DNA of 12,261 bases from Clostridia bacterium (GTDB lineage: Bacteria > Bacillota > Clostridia > TANB77 > CAG-508), in contig JAAVXQ010000130.1 in assembly GCA_022790685.1 (NCBI GenBank), forward strand, positions 1 to 12,261. Direction: 5' to 3'. The notes under the pieces were generated by a model, which ran no database searches, was not told the origin of the DNA, and saw only the letters and a list, made by a program, of their open reading frames with translations. Shown here piece after piece: positions 1-8,129 of this stretch (the stretch's first letter is position 1; each line of letters opens with the position of its first letter). The translations under genes were made by a program, and so were the position numbers.

Positions 1-205
1 AGTAGATGTTGCGGCAGGGCAAGGTGGAACTTTTGATTATGAAGCTGGTAATATAAAAAGGGCACCAATAATATTTCAAAAATTAGGAATAGAGTGGCTA
101 TGGAGATTATTTCTTCAACCTTCAAGAATTTTTAGAATGATTGTTTTGCCAGTTTATCTAATTAAAATAATTTTTACTAAAGATATAACAAAAGGAAGAT
201 TTTAA
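1..205 (+). CDS. WecG/TagA/CpsF family glycosyltransferase, C-terminal end (partial)
   Basis: Only the last 67 codons are in the window, read from base 2 to a TAA at 203-205. The fragment starts VDVAAGQGGTFDYEAG and continues with KRAPIIFQKLGIEWLWRL and a QPSRIFR segment. This is the signature tail of the WecG/TagA/CpsF family (GxxFDxxAGxxxRAPxxxxxxGLEWLxRLxxEPxR). Family members transfer an amino sugar, usually N-acetylmannosamine, onto an undecaprenyl-diphosphate-linked GlcNAc during wall teichoic acid or surface polysaccharide assembly at the inner face of the membrane. The hydrophobic, basic tail after the motif (IVLPVYLIKIIF) fits peripheral membrane binding. The next gene's ribosome site starts 5 bases after the stop, so the two are probably co-transcribed. 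Exact sugar and acceptor cannot be told from this piece. Confidence 0.85.
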   Translation, partial: VDVAAGQGGTFDYEAGNIKRAPIIFQKLGIEWLWRLFLQPSRIFRMIVLPVYLIKIIFTKDITKGRF

Positions 206-221
206 ATATTAGGTGATAAAA

Positions 222-1142
222 TTGAAGGAAAAAGAAATTATAATAGATAAAAATTATGAAACTATAAGATTAGATAAAGCAATCTCTTCTTTGGAAGAGG
301 ATTTATCAAGGGTTGCAATTCAAAGAATGATAGAAAACGAAAATATATTAGTAAATGAAAAAAAAGCCAAGGCTTCATATAAACTAAATTGTGGTGATAA
401 AATAAGTATTAAGCTAGAAGATATAAAAGAGTCTAAGTTAGAAGCAGAAGATATACCACTTGAGGTTGTTTATGAAGACAATGATATAATAGTTATTAAT
501 AAACAAAAAGGACTAGTAGTTCATCCAGGTAATGGAAATCCAAATGGAACATTAGTAAATGCTATTTTAGCAAGATGTAAAGATTCATTATCAGGAATTG
601 GAGGCGAAATTAGACCTGGAATTGTACATAGAATAGATAAAGATACTTCAGGACTATTAATTATTGCAAAAAATGATAAAGCTCACATTAATATGAGTAA
701 TCAAATAAAAGAACATAAAGTAATAAAAACTTATATAGCTCTTGCTAGAGGAAAAATAAAAGAAAATGAAGCTACAATAAATATGCCAATTGGTAGAAAC
801 CCCAAGGATAGAGTAAAAATGGCAGTTGTAAAAAATGGAAAAGAAGCTATAACACATATTAAAGTTTTAGAAAAATTTGCAGATTATACTTTTATAGAAG
901 TTAAAATTGAAACTGGTAGAACTCATCAAATAAGGGTACACTTAGCAAAAATAGGATATCCATTAGTTGGAGATTATGTATATTCTAATGGAAAAAATCC
1001 ATTTAATGTAAAAGGACAGATGCTTCATAGTTATAGATTAGAATTTAAACATCCGATAACAGGAGAAGATATGAAATTAGAAGCAGAGCTTCCTAAATAT
1101 TTTGAAGAAGTTATAGATACTTTAAGAAGGCAGGAAAAATAA
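222..1142 (+). CDS. rluD: 23S rRNA pseudouridine synthase, RluA/RluD family
   Basis: Converts uridines to pseudouridine in 23S rRNA; RluD of this family modifies helix 69. An N-terminal S4 RNA-binding domain (about residues 13-65) is followed by the RluA catalytic domain. The family motif HRIDKDTSG is present (residues 136-144 from the TTG start), with catalytic Asp139, as is the downstream ETGRTHQIRVH motif. The length of 306 residues is normal. Start choice: AGGTGA at 211-216 is an excellent ribosome site with a 5-base spacer to TTG at 222. The upstream in-frame GTG at 213 lies inside that ribosome site and is very unlikely to be used. The gene follows the glycosyltransferase by 16 bases and precedes the next synthase by 5, so it reads as an operon member. 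The exact target uridines are inferred from family. Confidence 0.93.
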   Translation: MKEKEIIIDKNYETIRLDKAISSLEEDLSRVAIQRMIENENILVNEKKAKASYKLNCGDKISIKLEDIKESKLEAEDIPLEVVYEDNDIIVINKQKGLVVHPGNGNPNGTLVNAILARCKDSLSGIGGEIRPGIVHRIDKDTSGLLIIAKNDKAHINMSNQIKEHKVIKTYIALARGKIKENEATINMPIGRNPKDRVKMAVVKNGKEAITHIKVLEKFADYTFIEVKIETGRTHQIRVHLAKIGYPLVGDYVYSNGKNPFNVKGQMLHSYRLEFKHPITGEDMKLEAELPKYFEEVIDTLRRQEK

Positions 1143-1147
1143 TATAA

Positions 1148-1873
1148 ATGGAAAATATAAGATTACAAAAATTTTTAGCTGAATTAGGAGTGGCCTCTAG
1201 AAGAAAAGCAGAGGAATTAATAATACAAGGAAAAGTTAAGGTTAATGATAAAATAGTTACTGAACTTGGAACTAAAGTTGATCCAGAAACAGATGTAATT
1301 AAATTTGAAGATAATATTATAAATGATAAAAATAATCATAAAAAAATATATATATTACTGAATAAGCCAATAGGTGTAGTTACAACAGCTAAAGATCAAT
1401 TTGATAGACAAACAGTTATAGATTTAGTAAAAATAAAAGAAAGATTAGTACCAGTTGGAAGATTGGATATGTATACATCAGGTGCTTTGATTTTAACTAA
1501 TGATGGTGAGTTTATATATAAAGTAACTCATCCAAAACATGAAATAAATAAAACATATAATGTAACTGTGGTTGGAGAAGTGAGTAAAGAAGATATACAG
1601 AAATTGAAAAATGGAGTAGAAATAGATGATGGATACATTACTAAAGAAGCTAATGCTAAAATCTTAAAGATTGATAAGGAAAAGAATATATCACGAATAG
1701 AAATTACAATACATGAAGGAAAAAATAGACAAGTTAGAAAAATGTGTCAAGCAATAGGAAAAAAAGTTTTAGCACTTCACAGATCTAAAATAGGAAGTAT
1801 AGATGTGAAAGATTTAAAAATAGGCACATGGAGATATATGACAAAAGATGAAATAAATAGAATTATAAAATAA
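1148..1873 (+). CDS. rluB: Pseudouridine synthase, RsuA/RluB/E/F family (RluB-type)
   Basis: Second rRNA pseudouridine synthase, of the RsuA branch. An S4 domain at residues 2-48 (RLQKFLAELGVASRRKAEELI) precedes the catalytic domain, with the family motif GRLDMYTSGALILTNDG at 104-120 and catalytic Asp107. EGKNRQVRKM at 190-199 is the conserved RNA-contact motif of the branch. The 241-residue length matches Gram-positive RluB, which modifies 23S rRNA near the peptidyl transferase centre; that site assignment is from family knowledge. The gene starts 5 bases after rluD's stop. Its best ribosome site, AGGA at 1132-1135, sits 12 bases from the ATG and is weak, so translational coupling to rluD is plausible. 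In many Firmicutes rluB sits beside scpAB; here it directly follows a RluD-type gene. Confidence 0.93.
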   Translation: MENIRLQKFLAELGVASRRKAEELIIQGKVKVNDKIVTELGTKVDPETDVIKFEDNIINDKNNHKKIYILLNKPIGVVTTAKDQFDRQTVIDLVKIKERLVPVGRLDMYTSGALILTNDGEFIYKVTHPKHEINKTYNVTVVGEVSKEDIQKLKNGVEIDDGYITKEANAKILKIDKEKNISRIEITIHEGKNRQVRKMCQAIGKKVLALHRSKIGSIDVKDLKIGTWRYMTKDEINRIIK

Positions 1874-1899
1874 ATATATTGTACAAAAGAGGAGAAAAT

Positions 1900-2706
1900 A
1901 TGGAATATCAGAAATTTATTCCAGAAGGATGGATAAAAGAAAAACAAGAGTTTGAAACAATAGATGAAATAAAATCAGCATTTGAAAATAATAAAGTAAT
2001 ACAAGGATATGTAAATGAATGTGATTCTAATTACAATTTACATGTTAACTTAGGAAAAAAAGTAAAAGGAATAATACCAAGAAATGAATTAGATGCTATA
2101 AATGTTGATGAATATGGTTTTTGTAAAGCAAATCTATGTAAAAATAAAGTAAATACATTTGTGCAGTTCAAAATAAAAGAAATTTACAATGAAAATAGTG
2201 TGATTTTATCTAGAAAAATGGTTGAAGAAGATGCTTTAAAATGGATGAAAAATGACTTAAAACCAGGAATGATTTTAAATGGAATTGTAAAAAATATAAG
2301 GCAATTTGGGGCATTTGTTGAGATTGGAGGAGGGATTGTAGGTTTACTTCATATAGAGGATATATCTGTGTCTAGAATGAAAACACCAGAAGAAAGATTT
2401 TATGTTGGACAAAAAATAAAAGTTATGATAAAATTAATAGACCATGAAAATAATAAAATAATTTTATCTTATAAAGAACTTTTAGGAAATTGGGAAGATA
2501 ATATTAAAGAATTTAAAGAAAAAATGATAGTATCAGGAATAATTAAAGAAACTGATAAATATAAAAATGGAATATTTGTAGAATTAAAACCTAATTTAGT
2601 TGGACTAGCAGAATACAAAGAAGGTTTTTCATATGGTCAAAATGTAGATGTATATATAAAAAAAATCATTAAAGAAAAGAAAAAAATTAAGCTTTTAATA
2701 ATTTAA
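1900..2706 (+). CDS. S1 RNA-binding domain protein (three S1-like modules)
   Basis: A 268-residue protein built from three OB-fold S1 modules: a divergent one at about 33-105, a clear one at 122-192 (PGMILNGIVKNIRQFGAFVEI then GLLHIEDIS), and a degenerate C-terminal one at 208-265. It resembles the ribosomal protein S1 homologues of low-GC Gram-positives, which bind single-stranded RNA on or near the ribosome. It is shorter than four- to six-domain S1 proteins, so the exact role is uncertain. Start choice: AGAGGAG at 1888-1894 is 5 bases from ATG 1900, whereas the upstream in-frame TTG at 1879 precedes that ribosome site. It lies 26 bases after rluB in the same direction. Sitting beside two rRNA-modifying enzymes, it suggests an RNA/translation-themed operon. 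Confidence 0.85.
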   Translation: MEYQKFIPEGWIKEKQEFETIDEIKSAFENNKVIQGYVNECDSNYNLHVNLGKKVKGIIPRNELDAINVDEYGFCKANLCKNKVNTFVQFKIKEIYNENSVILSRKMVEEDALKWMKNDLKPGMILNGIVKNIRQFGAFVEIGGGIVGLLHIEDISVSRMKTPEERFYVGQKIKVMIKLIDHENNKIILSYKELLGNWEDNIKEFKEKMIVSGIIKETDKYKNGIFVELKPNLVGLAEYKEGFSYGQNVDVYIKKIIKEKKKIKLLII

Positions 2707-2721
2707 AAGGAGGATTTTAAA

Positions 2722-3657
2722 ATGATAGAAGATGAAGAAATTAAAACTAGTGTTTCACCATTTGCTATAAGAGAAGGGGAAATTAAAACTTTTGATGGAA
2801 AAGATGGATATGTTTCAATAAATCAAATCATTCATAAAATAAATTTAGGACATATTACAGAAGTTCATTTTGCAATATTAGATATTGTTAATGAATTTGA
2901 ATTTGTAACTTCAAGGCAAATATATCAACTTTTAGAGAAAAGAGGTATAGAGATAAAATCTCAAGATAAATTAAATAATAAACTAGACCAATTAGTAAGA
3001 ACTAAAATTCTTACAAGATATTTTTTCTCATCAGAAGAAGGTAAAGGAATTTATAGAGTTTATTGTATGGAAAAGATGGGAAAATATTTACTTAATTCTA
3101 AAGAAGTAGAATGTAAATGGCAACCAACAGATAATACAAAACCAGTAGGGTTAATTAAAAAAAGATTAGCTGGAAATCAAGTTATAATTGCATATATGAG
3201 AAAGGCAAAAGCTTTTGAAAAATATACAGTAAAACCTCAAATAACAGCTAAAATGTCAGGTAAATCTTTTAAAGCAAATTCTCTTGTAAAACTATCAAAA
3301 TCAGGAAAATCTATAAATTTGTTATTTGATTGCGTAAGAAGAGAGGAAGATTGGGAAGGTAAGTTTATAGAAAGAATGAGACTATATGAAGATTTTTATA
3401 AAAACTTCCTTAGACTAGATTCTGGTTATGATGTTCCTCCACAATTAATAATTATATGTGAAGATGATAAACATATGGTAGAGTCGTTTAAAGAAATTGT
3501 AAAAAACAAAATAGAAATAAATAAAGTTAAATTATATTTTACAACAGATTTAAAACAGAATGCTCAAGCACTTGATAAATCATTAATAGAATTTGAGAAA
3601 GATGAGGCGACAGGAAAATATAAAGCAAATAATATTGAAATTAAGTTTTTAGGATAA
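2722..3657 (+). CDS. Winged-helix protein with Replic_Relax-like C-terminal domain
   Basis: A 311-residue soluble protein. Residues about 44-115 look like a winged helix-turn-helix (EFEFVTSRQIYQLLEKRGI, then DKLNNKLDQLVRTKILTRYF and a short beta wing). The second half carries KSINLLFDCVRREEDWEGKF, followed by a helix ending LYEDFYKNFL and a strand PPQLIIICEDDK. This order resembles the Replic_Relax family of plasmids and conjugative elements, whose C-terminal half has a restriction-nuclease-like core (xxEVDRGTE..K..Y). Here the usual acidic/arginine signature is only approximate, so catalysis is doubtful. AAGGAGG at 2707-2713 gives a strong start 8 bases downstream. It ends the rRNA-modification cluster and points tail-to-tail at a TraD-type ATPase, which hints at a shared function. 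Could also be a plain DNA-binding regulator. Confidence 0.55.
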   Translation: MIEDEEIKTSVSPFAIREGEIKTFDGKDGYVSINQIIHKINLGHITEVHFAILDIVNEFEFVTSRQIYQLLEKRGIEIKSQDKLNNKLDQLVRTKILTRYFFSSEEGKGIYRVYCMEKMGKYLLNSKEVECKWQPTDNTKPVGLIKKRLAGNQVIIAYMRKAKAFEKYTVKPQITAKMSGKSFKANSLVKLSKSGKSINLLFDCVRREEDWEGKFIERMRLYEDFYKNFLRLDSGYDVPPQLIIICEDDKHMVESFKEIVKNKIEINKVKLYFTTDLKQNAQALDKSLIEFEKDEATGKYKANNIEIKFLG

Positions 3658-3661
3658 GAAG

Positions 3662-3699
3662 AAAATCACTATTTTTATATAAAAAATAGTGATTTTTTT
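3662..3699 (+). terminator. Rho-independent terminator after the wHTH gene
   Basis: A perfect 15-bp inverted repeat (AAAATCACTATTTTT at 3662-3676 paired with 3682-3696) with a 5-base ATATA loop runs into a T-run (3693-3699). It begins 4 bases after the upstream stop codon and closes the leftmost plus-strand operon. Confidence 0.9.
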
Positions 3700-3718
3700 A
3701 TATTATAAATTAAATAAT

Positions 3719-3756
3719 AAAAAATACGATAAAAGTTAAATAGCTTTTATCGTATT
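3719..3756 (-). terminator. Rho-independent terminator for the TraD-type gene (minus strand)
   Basis: A perfect 13-bp stem (AATACGATAAAAG at 3723-3735 paired with CTTTTATCGTATT at 3744-3756) with an 8-base loop. On the minus strand it is followed by six T residues (complement of 3719-3724). It lies 7 bases past the minus-strand stop and sits back-to-back with the plus-strand terminator at 3662-3699. Confidence 0.88.
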
Positions 3757-3763
3757 ATAAATA

Positions 3764-6103
3764 TTATTCATTATCTTGATTGAAAGATGTTATAGCATTT
3801 TCATTATCAAATTTATATGGATGATCACTAGTATCTGTTTGAACAGGGTCCATATTATTTGGATTATCAGGATTTGCATTAAAATCTATATTTCTAAAAT
3901 CAAATTTCTTATTTTTAAAATTATGTTCAGCTTCTGAACTGATAATACCACTAGTAAATTTTGAGAAATTATAAGTTTTAATTTTTTGTTTTTCCTTATA
4001 TTTTGTTTCAAGGAAATCAACTTTAGCTGCACCAACAATATTTTTACCTTTTATATCTTTTGTTTTATACATAATAGATTTAAATTTTAAATATTGAACC
4101 TTACCAGCTTTATAATTTGGTACCCAAGCCCATTTTATATTTTTATAAGTAGAATCATATGAACCTTTATCAGTTTTATAATCATTAGTAAATATCCATT
4201 CTCTTTTATCTCCAAGTTCTTTTTCCCACCATTCATTATCTTCTGGTGTATTGTTACCAAATACTATTTTAGTTGTACTGTTTGCAAGTAAAGTTTGTCT
4301 AAAGTTATAATCATTTTTTATACCAAATTGAGATAAGTTTTGAGCTGAGATGATTGTACCAACTCTATATTTTCTATAAAGAGTGAAAATATCTTCTGTT
4401 GCTCTACAAACAAAAGGAGGAAACTCATCAATATATAAAAAGTGAGGGATTCTTGTTTTTTCATTTCCTGGTCTAGACAAAATAGAATGTTGCATTAATA
4501 ATAAGAAGAATAGACCAAAAGCTTTATGAACACTTGCACCCAAATCTCCACGTCTTGTACAAGCTAAAATAACATCACCATTTTTTAAAACTTCATCGAA
4601 ATTTAAATTGTTTGTTCTGTTACATAAAATATTTCTTACACCTGGAAATCTTAAAAGATTTTCAAGTTGTGCAGCAGATGCCTGTAAATATCGAGCTGTT
4701 CTATCTCTATCAATAGCATCTTTGTAAAATGTCTTTTTAAAATATCCTAATTGAATTCCATACTTTTCCTCTAAATCAGGGAAAGTTTTCATTTGTTCAG
4801 CCATTTCTTCAATTAAGTCAAAATCATTTAGTAATTTTAATAAATCTTCTAAAGTAGGTAAATCGTCTTCATGTAATCTTGGATAAACTTCTTTAAGCAT
4901 TAATGTTAAATTTTCTATAGCCTGTGTAACAATATTTTGCATAAAAGCTTCATCAACAGAAGTATTATTATTTAAATTAACTTCTGCATTATACATTCTT
5001 TTTAAAACAGAAGAAATTGCAATTGAAGTTTTAATAGGATCATCAAATATAAAAGGATTTAATCCAATTGATTTTGAATCATTAGGGTCTACGATTTTAT
5101 ACTTAATTCCAAAATTATCTGCTACAGACATGATATGCGAAATAGATTCATAATCTGGAGCCATATATGTAATTCCTAAGTTTTTATAAATAGTATTTTC
5201 ACCAGCATAATTATAAATAAGTTTAGACATAAAGGCTTTGTAAATTTTTTCTTTAGATTGTACAGGAATAAGCATATTTAAAGAAAAATTTTCATTAATA
5301 TATTCATTAGAATAAGGTGAGTTTAAATTTGCAATTCCTGTACGAAGAGCGGTATAACCTAACTCTTTTGTAGACTCTTTAAAGAAATATTTTTTCTCAA
5401 TATCTCTTGCAATCATTGGCTCAAAAATCATGGAAGTTTTTCCAGAACCAGAAACTCCAATAACCAATGTTGTTTCAAATCTTCTAACTTCTGGAGTCTT
5501 AATAAGCTTACCGGTTTCTTTATCTCTACATAAAAGCATTTCACATGTATATGGTCCCATACCTTCTGATTTATCTGATAAGTCAATTCCACCATAATCA
5601 AAGATTGAATCTCTTATATCTTTAGTATCTTCTATTACAGTGTAACACCACTTGAATAGAGGATAGAAACTACAAATAGGAATATACCAAGCAAATGCAG
5701 AGAAAGCGGGTTTTATTAAATCCATAAATGTAGTAATTATATATGAATAGTTTGGAACACTAAAAAGAATTAACCAGCCAATTTTATTAATCCATTGGAT
5801 TAACATTGATATTGTTATTATGTATAAAGCTGTTGAATATATATATAGAAAAGAAAGTTTTACTCTATCTTCAGTAACAAATTTTGAACTACCTGAAAAA
5901 TAAAAAGCAAATACTGGACATGCTAAAGCAATAGTATATTTAATAGGTCCCCAATAATCTACAGATATACCAGACAATCCAATAAGTAGTATTTCAACAA
6001 TTCTATCTATACAAATATAAAAAGAAATTAATGTTAATACATATGTAGCAAAAGTATTTCTATCTGTTTTTAATTTCTTTAAAAATTTATCAATGTATTT
6101 CAT
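3764..6103 (-). CDS. VirD4/TraG/TraD-type type IV secretion coupling ATPase
   Basis: A 779-residue membrane-anchored AAA+/RecA-fold ATPase of the type IV coupling protein family, which feeds DNA or protein substrates to a T4SS channel. Hydrophobic segments at about 18-42, 52-71, 83-104, 108-126 and 133-150 form the N-terminal membrane domain. The motor follows, with Walker A GVSGSGKTS (216-224), the family LNPF segment (348-351), Walker B FLYIDE (555-560) and a glutamine motif AQNLSQF (587-593). The region after about 640 is a less conserved tail rich in Asp, Asn and Phe. GTGAGG (complement of 6108-6113) lies 4 bases before the ATG. It is a single-gene unit with its own promoter and terminator, convergent with the wHTH gene. 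No relaxase or VirB4 homologue is visible in this window. The family call is strong; the substrate is unknown. Confidence 0.88.
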   Translation of the reverse strand: MKYIDKFLKKLKTDRNTFATYVLTLISFYICIDRIVEILLIGLSGISVDYWGPIKYTIALACPVFAFYFSGSSKFVTEDRVKLSFLYIYSTALYIITISMLIQWINKIGWLILFSVPNYSYIITTFMDLIKPAFSAFAWYIPICSFYPLFKWCYTVIEDTKDIRDSIFDYGGIDLSDKSEGMGPYTCEMLLCRDKETGKLIKTPEVRRFETTLVIGVSGSGKTSMIFEPMIARDIEKKYFFKESTKELGYTALRTGIANLNSPYSNEYINENFSLNMLIPVQSKEKIYKAFMSKLIYNYAGENTIYKNLGITYMAPDYESISHIMSVADNFGIKYKIVDPNDSKSIGLNPFIFDDPIKTSIAISSVLKRMYNAEVNLNNNTSVDEAFMQNIVTQAIENLTLMLKEVYPRLHEDDLPTLEDLLKLLNDFDLIEEMAEQMKTFPDLEEKYGIQLGYFKKTFYKDAIDRDRTARYLQASAAQLENLLRFPGVRNILCNRTNNLNFDEVLKNGDVILACTRRGDLGASVHKAFGLFFLLLMQHSILSRPGNEKTRIPHFLYIDEFPPFVCRATEDIFTLYRKYRVGTIISAQNLSQFGIKNDYNFRQTLLANSTTKIVFGNNTPEDNEWWEKELGDKREWIFTNDYKTDKGSYDSTYKNIKWAWVPNYKAGKVQYLKFKSIMYKTKDIKGKNIVGAAKVDFLETKYKEKQKIKTYNFSKFTSGIISSEAEHNFKNKKFDFRNIDFNANPDNPNNMDPVQTDTSDHPYKFDNENAITSFNQDNE

Positions 6104-6141
6104 ATTTCCTCACTTTCAAATAAACAAATTTATACACTTAT

Positions 6142-6170
6142 ATTATCCTACAAAATCGAAAAAAAAACAA
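6142..6170 (-). promoter_or_regulatory. Sigma-A-type promoter for the TraD-type gene
   Basis: On the minus strand TTGTTT (6170-6165) and GATAAT (6147-6142) are separated by 17 bases. Transcription would start near 6135, about 30 bases before the ATG at 6103. The spacer includes a T-run. This is pattern recognition in AT-rich DNA, so moderate confidence. Confidence 0.5.
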
Positions 6171-6224
6171 GAGTTTTTGCGAAAAAAACTTGATTTCCGT
6201 AAGAAAAAAGTAATTTTTTATATA

Positions 6225-6263
6225 GTAGGAAATATTTCTACAAGTAAGTAGACATTTCTTGTG
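6225..6263. promoter_or_regulatory. Possible operator: overlapping inverted repeats in a divergent intergenic region
   Basis: The 293-base divergent gap between the TraD-type gene and the flippase holds a near-palindrome at 6225-6241 (GTAGGAAATATTTCTAC, one base from perfect on each side). It is followed by a second inverted pair, ACAAG at 6240-6244 and CTTGT at 6258-6262. The element lies upstream of the minus-strand promoter and could be a regulator site. The rest of the gap shows only the minus-strand promoter and AT-rich sequence; I found no convincing plus-strand promoter. Confidence 0.25.
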
Positions 6264-6396
6264 CAAAATAATGATGTTTAAAGACTTATATTTTATTAAA
6301 ATTATATTTAAAAGAAAACATTAGATAGCTTTTTATAAGCATAAATTTAAAAATACATAATATCATTATTTAAAGAAATATTAAAAGGAGAATATT

Positions 6397-7965
6397 TTGA
6401 AAAGTAGAAAAGAAAGTTTTTTATCGGGAATAATAGCACTTATGTTTTCTCAAATTTTTATTAAGATTTTAGGAATGATACATAGTGTTTATTTAACAAA
6501 TAAAGAAGGTTTTGGAGATGCTGGAAATGCTATATATATGAGTGGCTTTCAGATATATATATTGATTCTTACTATATGTTCAGTAGGAGTTCCTAATACT
6601 ATATCTAAACTTGTGGCAGAAAGAATTGGGAATAATGATGAATATAATGCTAAAAGAATATTAAACATATCTTTTTATATTTTTGGAATTATAGGATTTC
6701 TAGGAAGTTTCATAATGTATTTTAGTGCCTCATATATATCAAATAATATTTTGAGAATACCAGAAGCTGAATATACTTTAATAGCACTAGCACCATCAAT
6801 ATTTTTTGTTTCTATAAATTCTGTTTTTAGAGGGTATTTCAATGGAAAAAAGATGATGAATGTAGTTGCAAAAATACAAGTAAGTGAACAATTAATTAAG
6901 ACTATTGCTACTATTGTATTAGTAGAGGCTATAGCTGTTATAGGTAAAAATGATACAAAATTAATGGCAAGCATTGCTAATATAGGAACTACTATATCTA
7001 CAATTATCACTTTTGTATATGTTACTAAATTATATATTGAAAATAGGCAAAAAATACAGATAAAGGATATCAAGAAAAAAAGAATTATACATATAATAAG
7101 AGATATTATTTTTCTACTTATACCTCTTTCACTTACTTCATTAATATCAGCACTTAATAAAAACGTTGATTCAATAACGGTTGTTAGAATATTAGAACCT
7201 GTATATGGAGAAAATATAGCTAAAATTAAATATGGAATATTAAGTACAAAAATAGACTTATTATTAACTATGCCACTTGCTTTTAATATATCAATTGCAA
7301 CTGCTCTTATACCAGAAATTTCATCTTCTAAAATTAAAGGAAACTTTGAAAATGTAAAAAGTAAAATTAAAATGTCGTTATTAATTAGTTTGATTATAGC
7401 TCTTCCATGTTTTGTTGGAATGTATTTATATTCTAATCAAATAATATATTTATTATTTCCTAATGCAAATTTAGGAGGAGAACTTTTAAAGCTTGCATCA
7501 ATATCAATTGTATTTTCAAGTTTAATTCAAACAATTAGTGCAGCATTGCAAGCTTTAGATTATGTGAAATTTCCAATAGCAGTACTATGTATAGGTGTGG
7601 TTTGTAAATTAATTTTTAATGTTATTTTAATACCAATAGAAGGAATATTTGAAAAAGGGGCAGTAATTAGTACAGTTATTTCAAATTTAATTGTTTGTAT
7701 TATTGCATTTTTTAAGTTGAATTCAGTTTGTAAAATAAAAAACTTATTAAGTGAGATATTTTTTAGACCTATAATTGTTTCAGGAATTATGGGTGGAGTA
7801 TCATATACTTTATATTTACTATTAAATAATATGCATATTTTTTCTGAGAGAATAATCATATTATTTGTAATTACGATGAGTGCCATTTTTTATTTTTATT
7901 TAATTTTTAAGTTAAAAATTATAAAAATAGAGGAAATTAATGAATATTATTATAAAAAAAGATAA
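6397..7965 (+). CDS. SpoVB/MurJ-like MOP-superfamily lipid or polysaccharide flippase
   Basis: A 522-residue integral membrane protein with about 14 hydrophobic helices, the length and layout of the MOP exporter superfamily (MurJ, SpoVB, YtgP, Wzx). Diagnostic stretches are SGFQIYILILTICSVGVPNTISKLVAE (52-78) and FRGYFNGKKMM (144-154), both close to SpoVB/YtgP proteins, plus a polar re-entry near ALIPEISSSK. These transporters move undecaprenyl-linked wall precursors such as lipid II or polysaccharide units across the membrane. Location just upstream of an HU gene matches the spoVB-(mazG)-hup order known in Clostridia and Bacilli and favours the SpoVB assignment. A role in sporulation is not implied. 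The start is TTG at 6397, supported by AAGGAG at 6385-6390 with a 6-base spacer. Confidence 0.85.
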   Translation: MKSRKESFLSGIIALMFSQIFIKILGMIHSVYLTNKEGFGDAGNAIYMSGFQIYILILTICSVGVPNTISKLVAERIGNNDEYNAKRILNISFYIFGIIGFLGSFIMYFSASYISNNILRIPEAEYTLIALAPSIFFVSINSVFRGYFNGKKMMNVVAKIQVSEQLIKTIATIVLVEAIAVIGKNDTKLMASIANIGTTISTIITFVYVTKLYIENRQKIQIKDIKKKRIIHIIRDIIFLLIPLSLTSLISALNKNVDSITVVRILEPVYGENIAKIKYGILSTKIDLLLTMPLAFNISIATALIPEISSSKIKGNFENVKSKIKMSLLISLIIALPCFVGMYLYSNQIIYLLFPNANLGGELLKLASISIVFSSLIQTISAALQALDYVKFPIAVLCIGVVCKLIFNVILIPIEGIFEKGAVISTVISNLIVCIIAFFKLNSVCKIKNLLSEIFFRPIIVSGIMGGVSYTLYLLLNNMHIFSERIIILFVITMSAIFYFYLIFKLKIIKIEEINEYYYKKR

Positions 7966-7974
7966 AAAATACTT

Positions 7975-8043
7975 ATGTACAAAAGCCAATGGAATCAATA
8001 TTTACAAGAATTTGAATACAAAAAAACACTGAAAAATAAATAA
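7975..8043 (+). other. Tiny open frame of 22 codons after the flippase gene, doubtful
   Basis: An ATG at 7975 opens 22 codons to TAA at 8041-8043, beginning MYKSQWNQYLQEFEYKK. The composition looks protein-like, with Trp, Gln and Tyr instead of the Lys/Asn/Ile expected from random AT-rich DNA. No ribosome site precedes it; the bases before it are an A-rich tract just past the flippase stop. It could be a remnant of a lost gene or chance. No function is proposed. Confidence 0.15.
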
Positions 8044-8086
8044 AAGAATAAAAATAATATAAAAAAAAGAAGGATTTTAGGTAATT

Positions 8087-8119
8087 TTGGCGAATAAAGA
8101 TATTGTAGAAGAAAAATAG
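8087..8119 (+). other. Ten-codon open frame upstream of HU: leader peptide or relic of mazG start
   Basis: TTG at 8087 opens MANKDIVEEK and ends at TAG 8117-8119. AGG at 8079-8081 lies 5 bases upstream and GAAGGA sits at 8069-8074, so initiation is conceivable. In Firmicutes the slot between spoVB and hup normally holds mazG (yabN). The decapeptide could be the surviving start of that gene or a leader peptide for HU. The second half overlaps an inverted repeat. Both readings are inference. Confidence 0.25.
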
Positions 8120-8129
8120 ATATTCTACA
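8104..8129. promoter_or_regulatory. Inverted repeat TGTAGAA/TTCTACA in the HU leader
   Basis: TGTAGAA (8104-8110) and TTCTACA (8123-8129) form a perfect 7-bp inverted repeat with a 12-base spacer, 24 bases before the HU ribosome site. The halves also form an imperfect direct repeat, GATATTGTAGA and GATATTCTACA, exactly 20 bases apart (8099 and 8119). No T-run follows, so it is not a simple terminator. It could be an operator or RNA hairpin regulating HU. Confidence 0.3.

Noticed and set aside
6104..6396. Riboswitch or small RNA in the 293-base divergent gap
   Set aside because: Only AT-rich sequence, one minus-strand promoter and short inverted repeats; no recognisable riboswitch core or terminator.
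6675..7886. Minus-strand open frames opposite the flippase gene
   Set aside because: Shadows of the membrane protein's codons; no ribosome sites and no recognisable domains.
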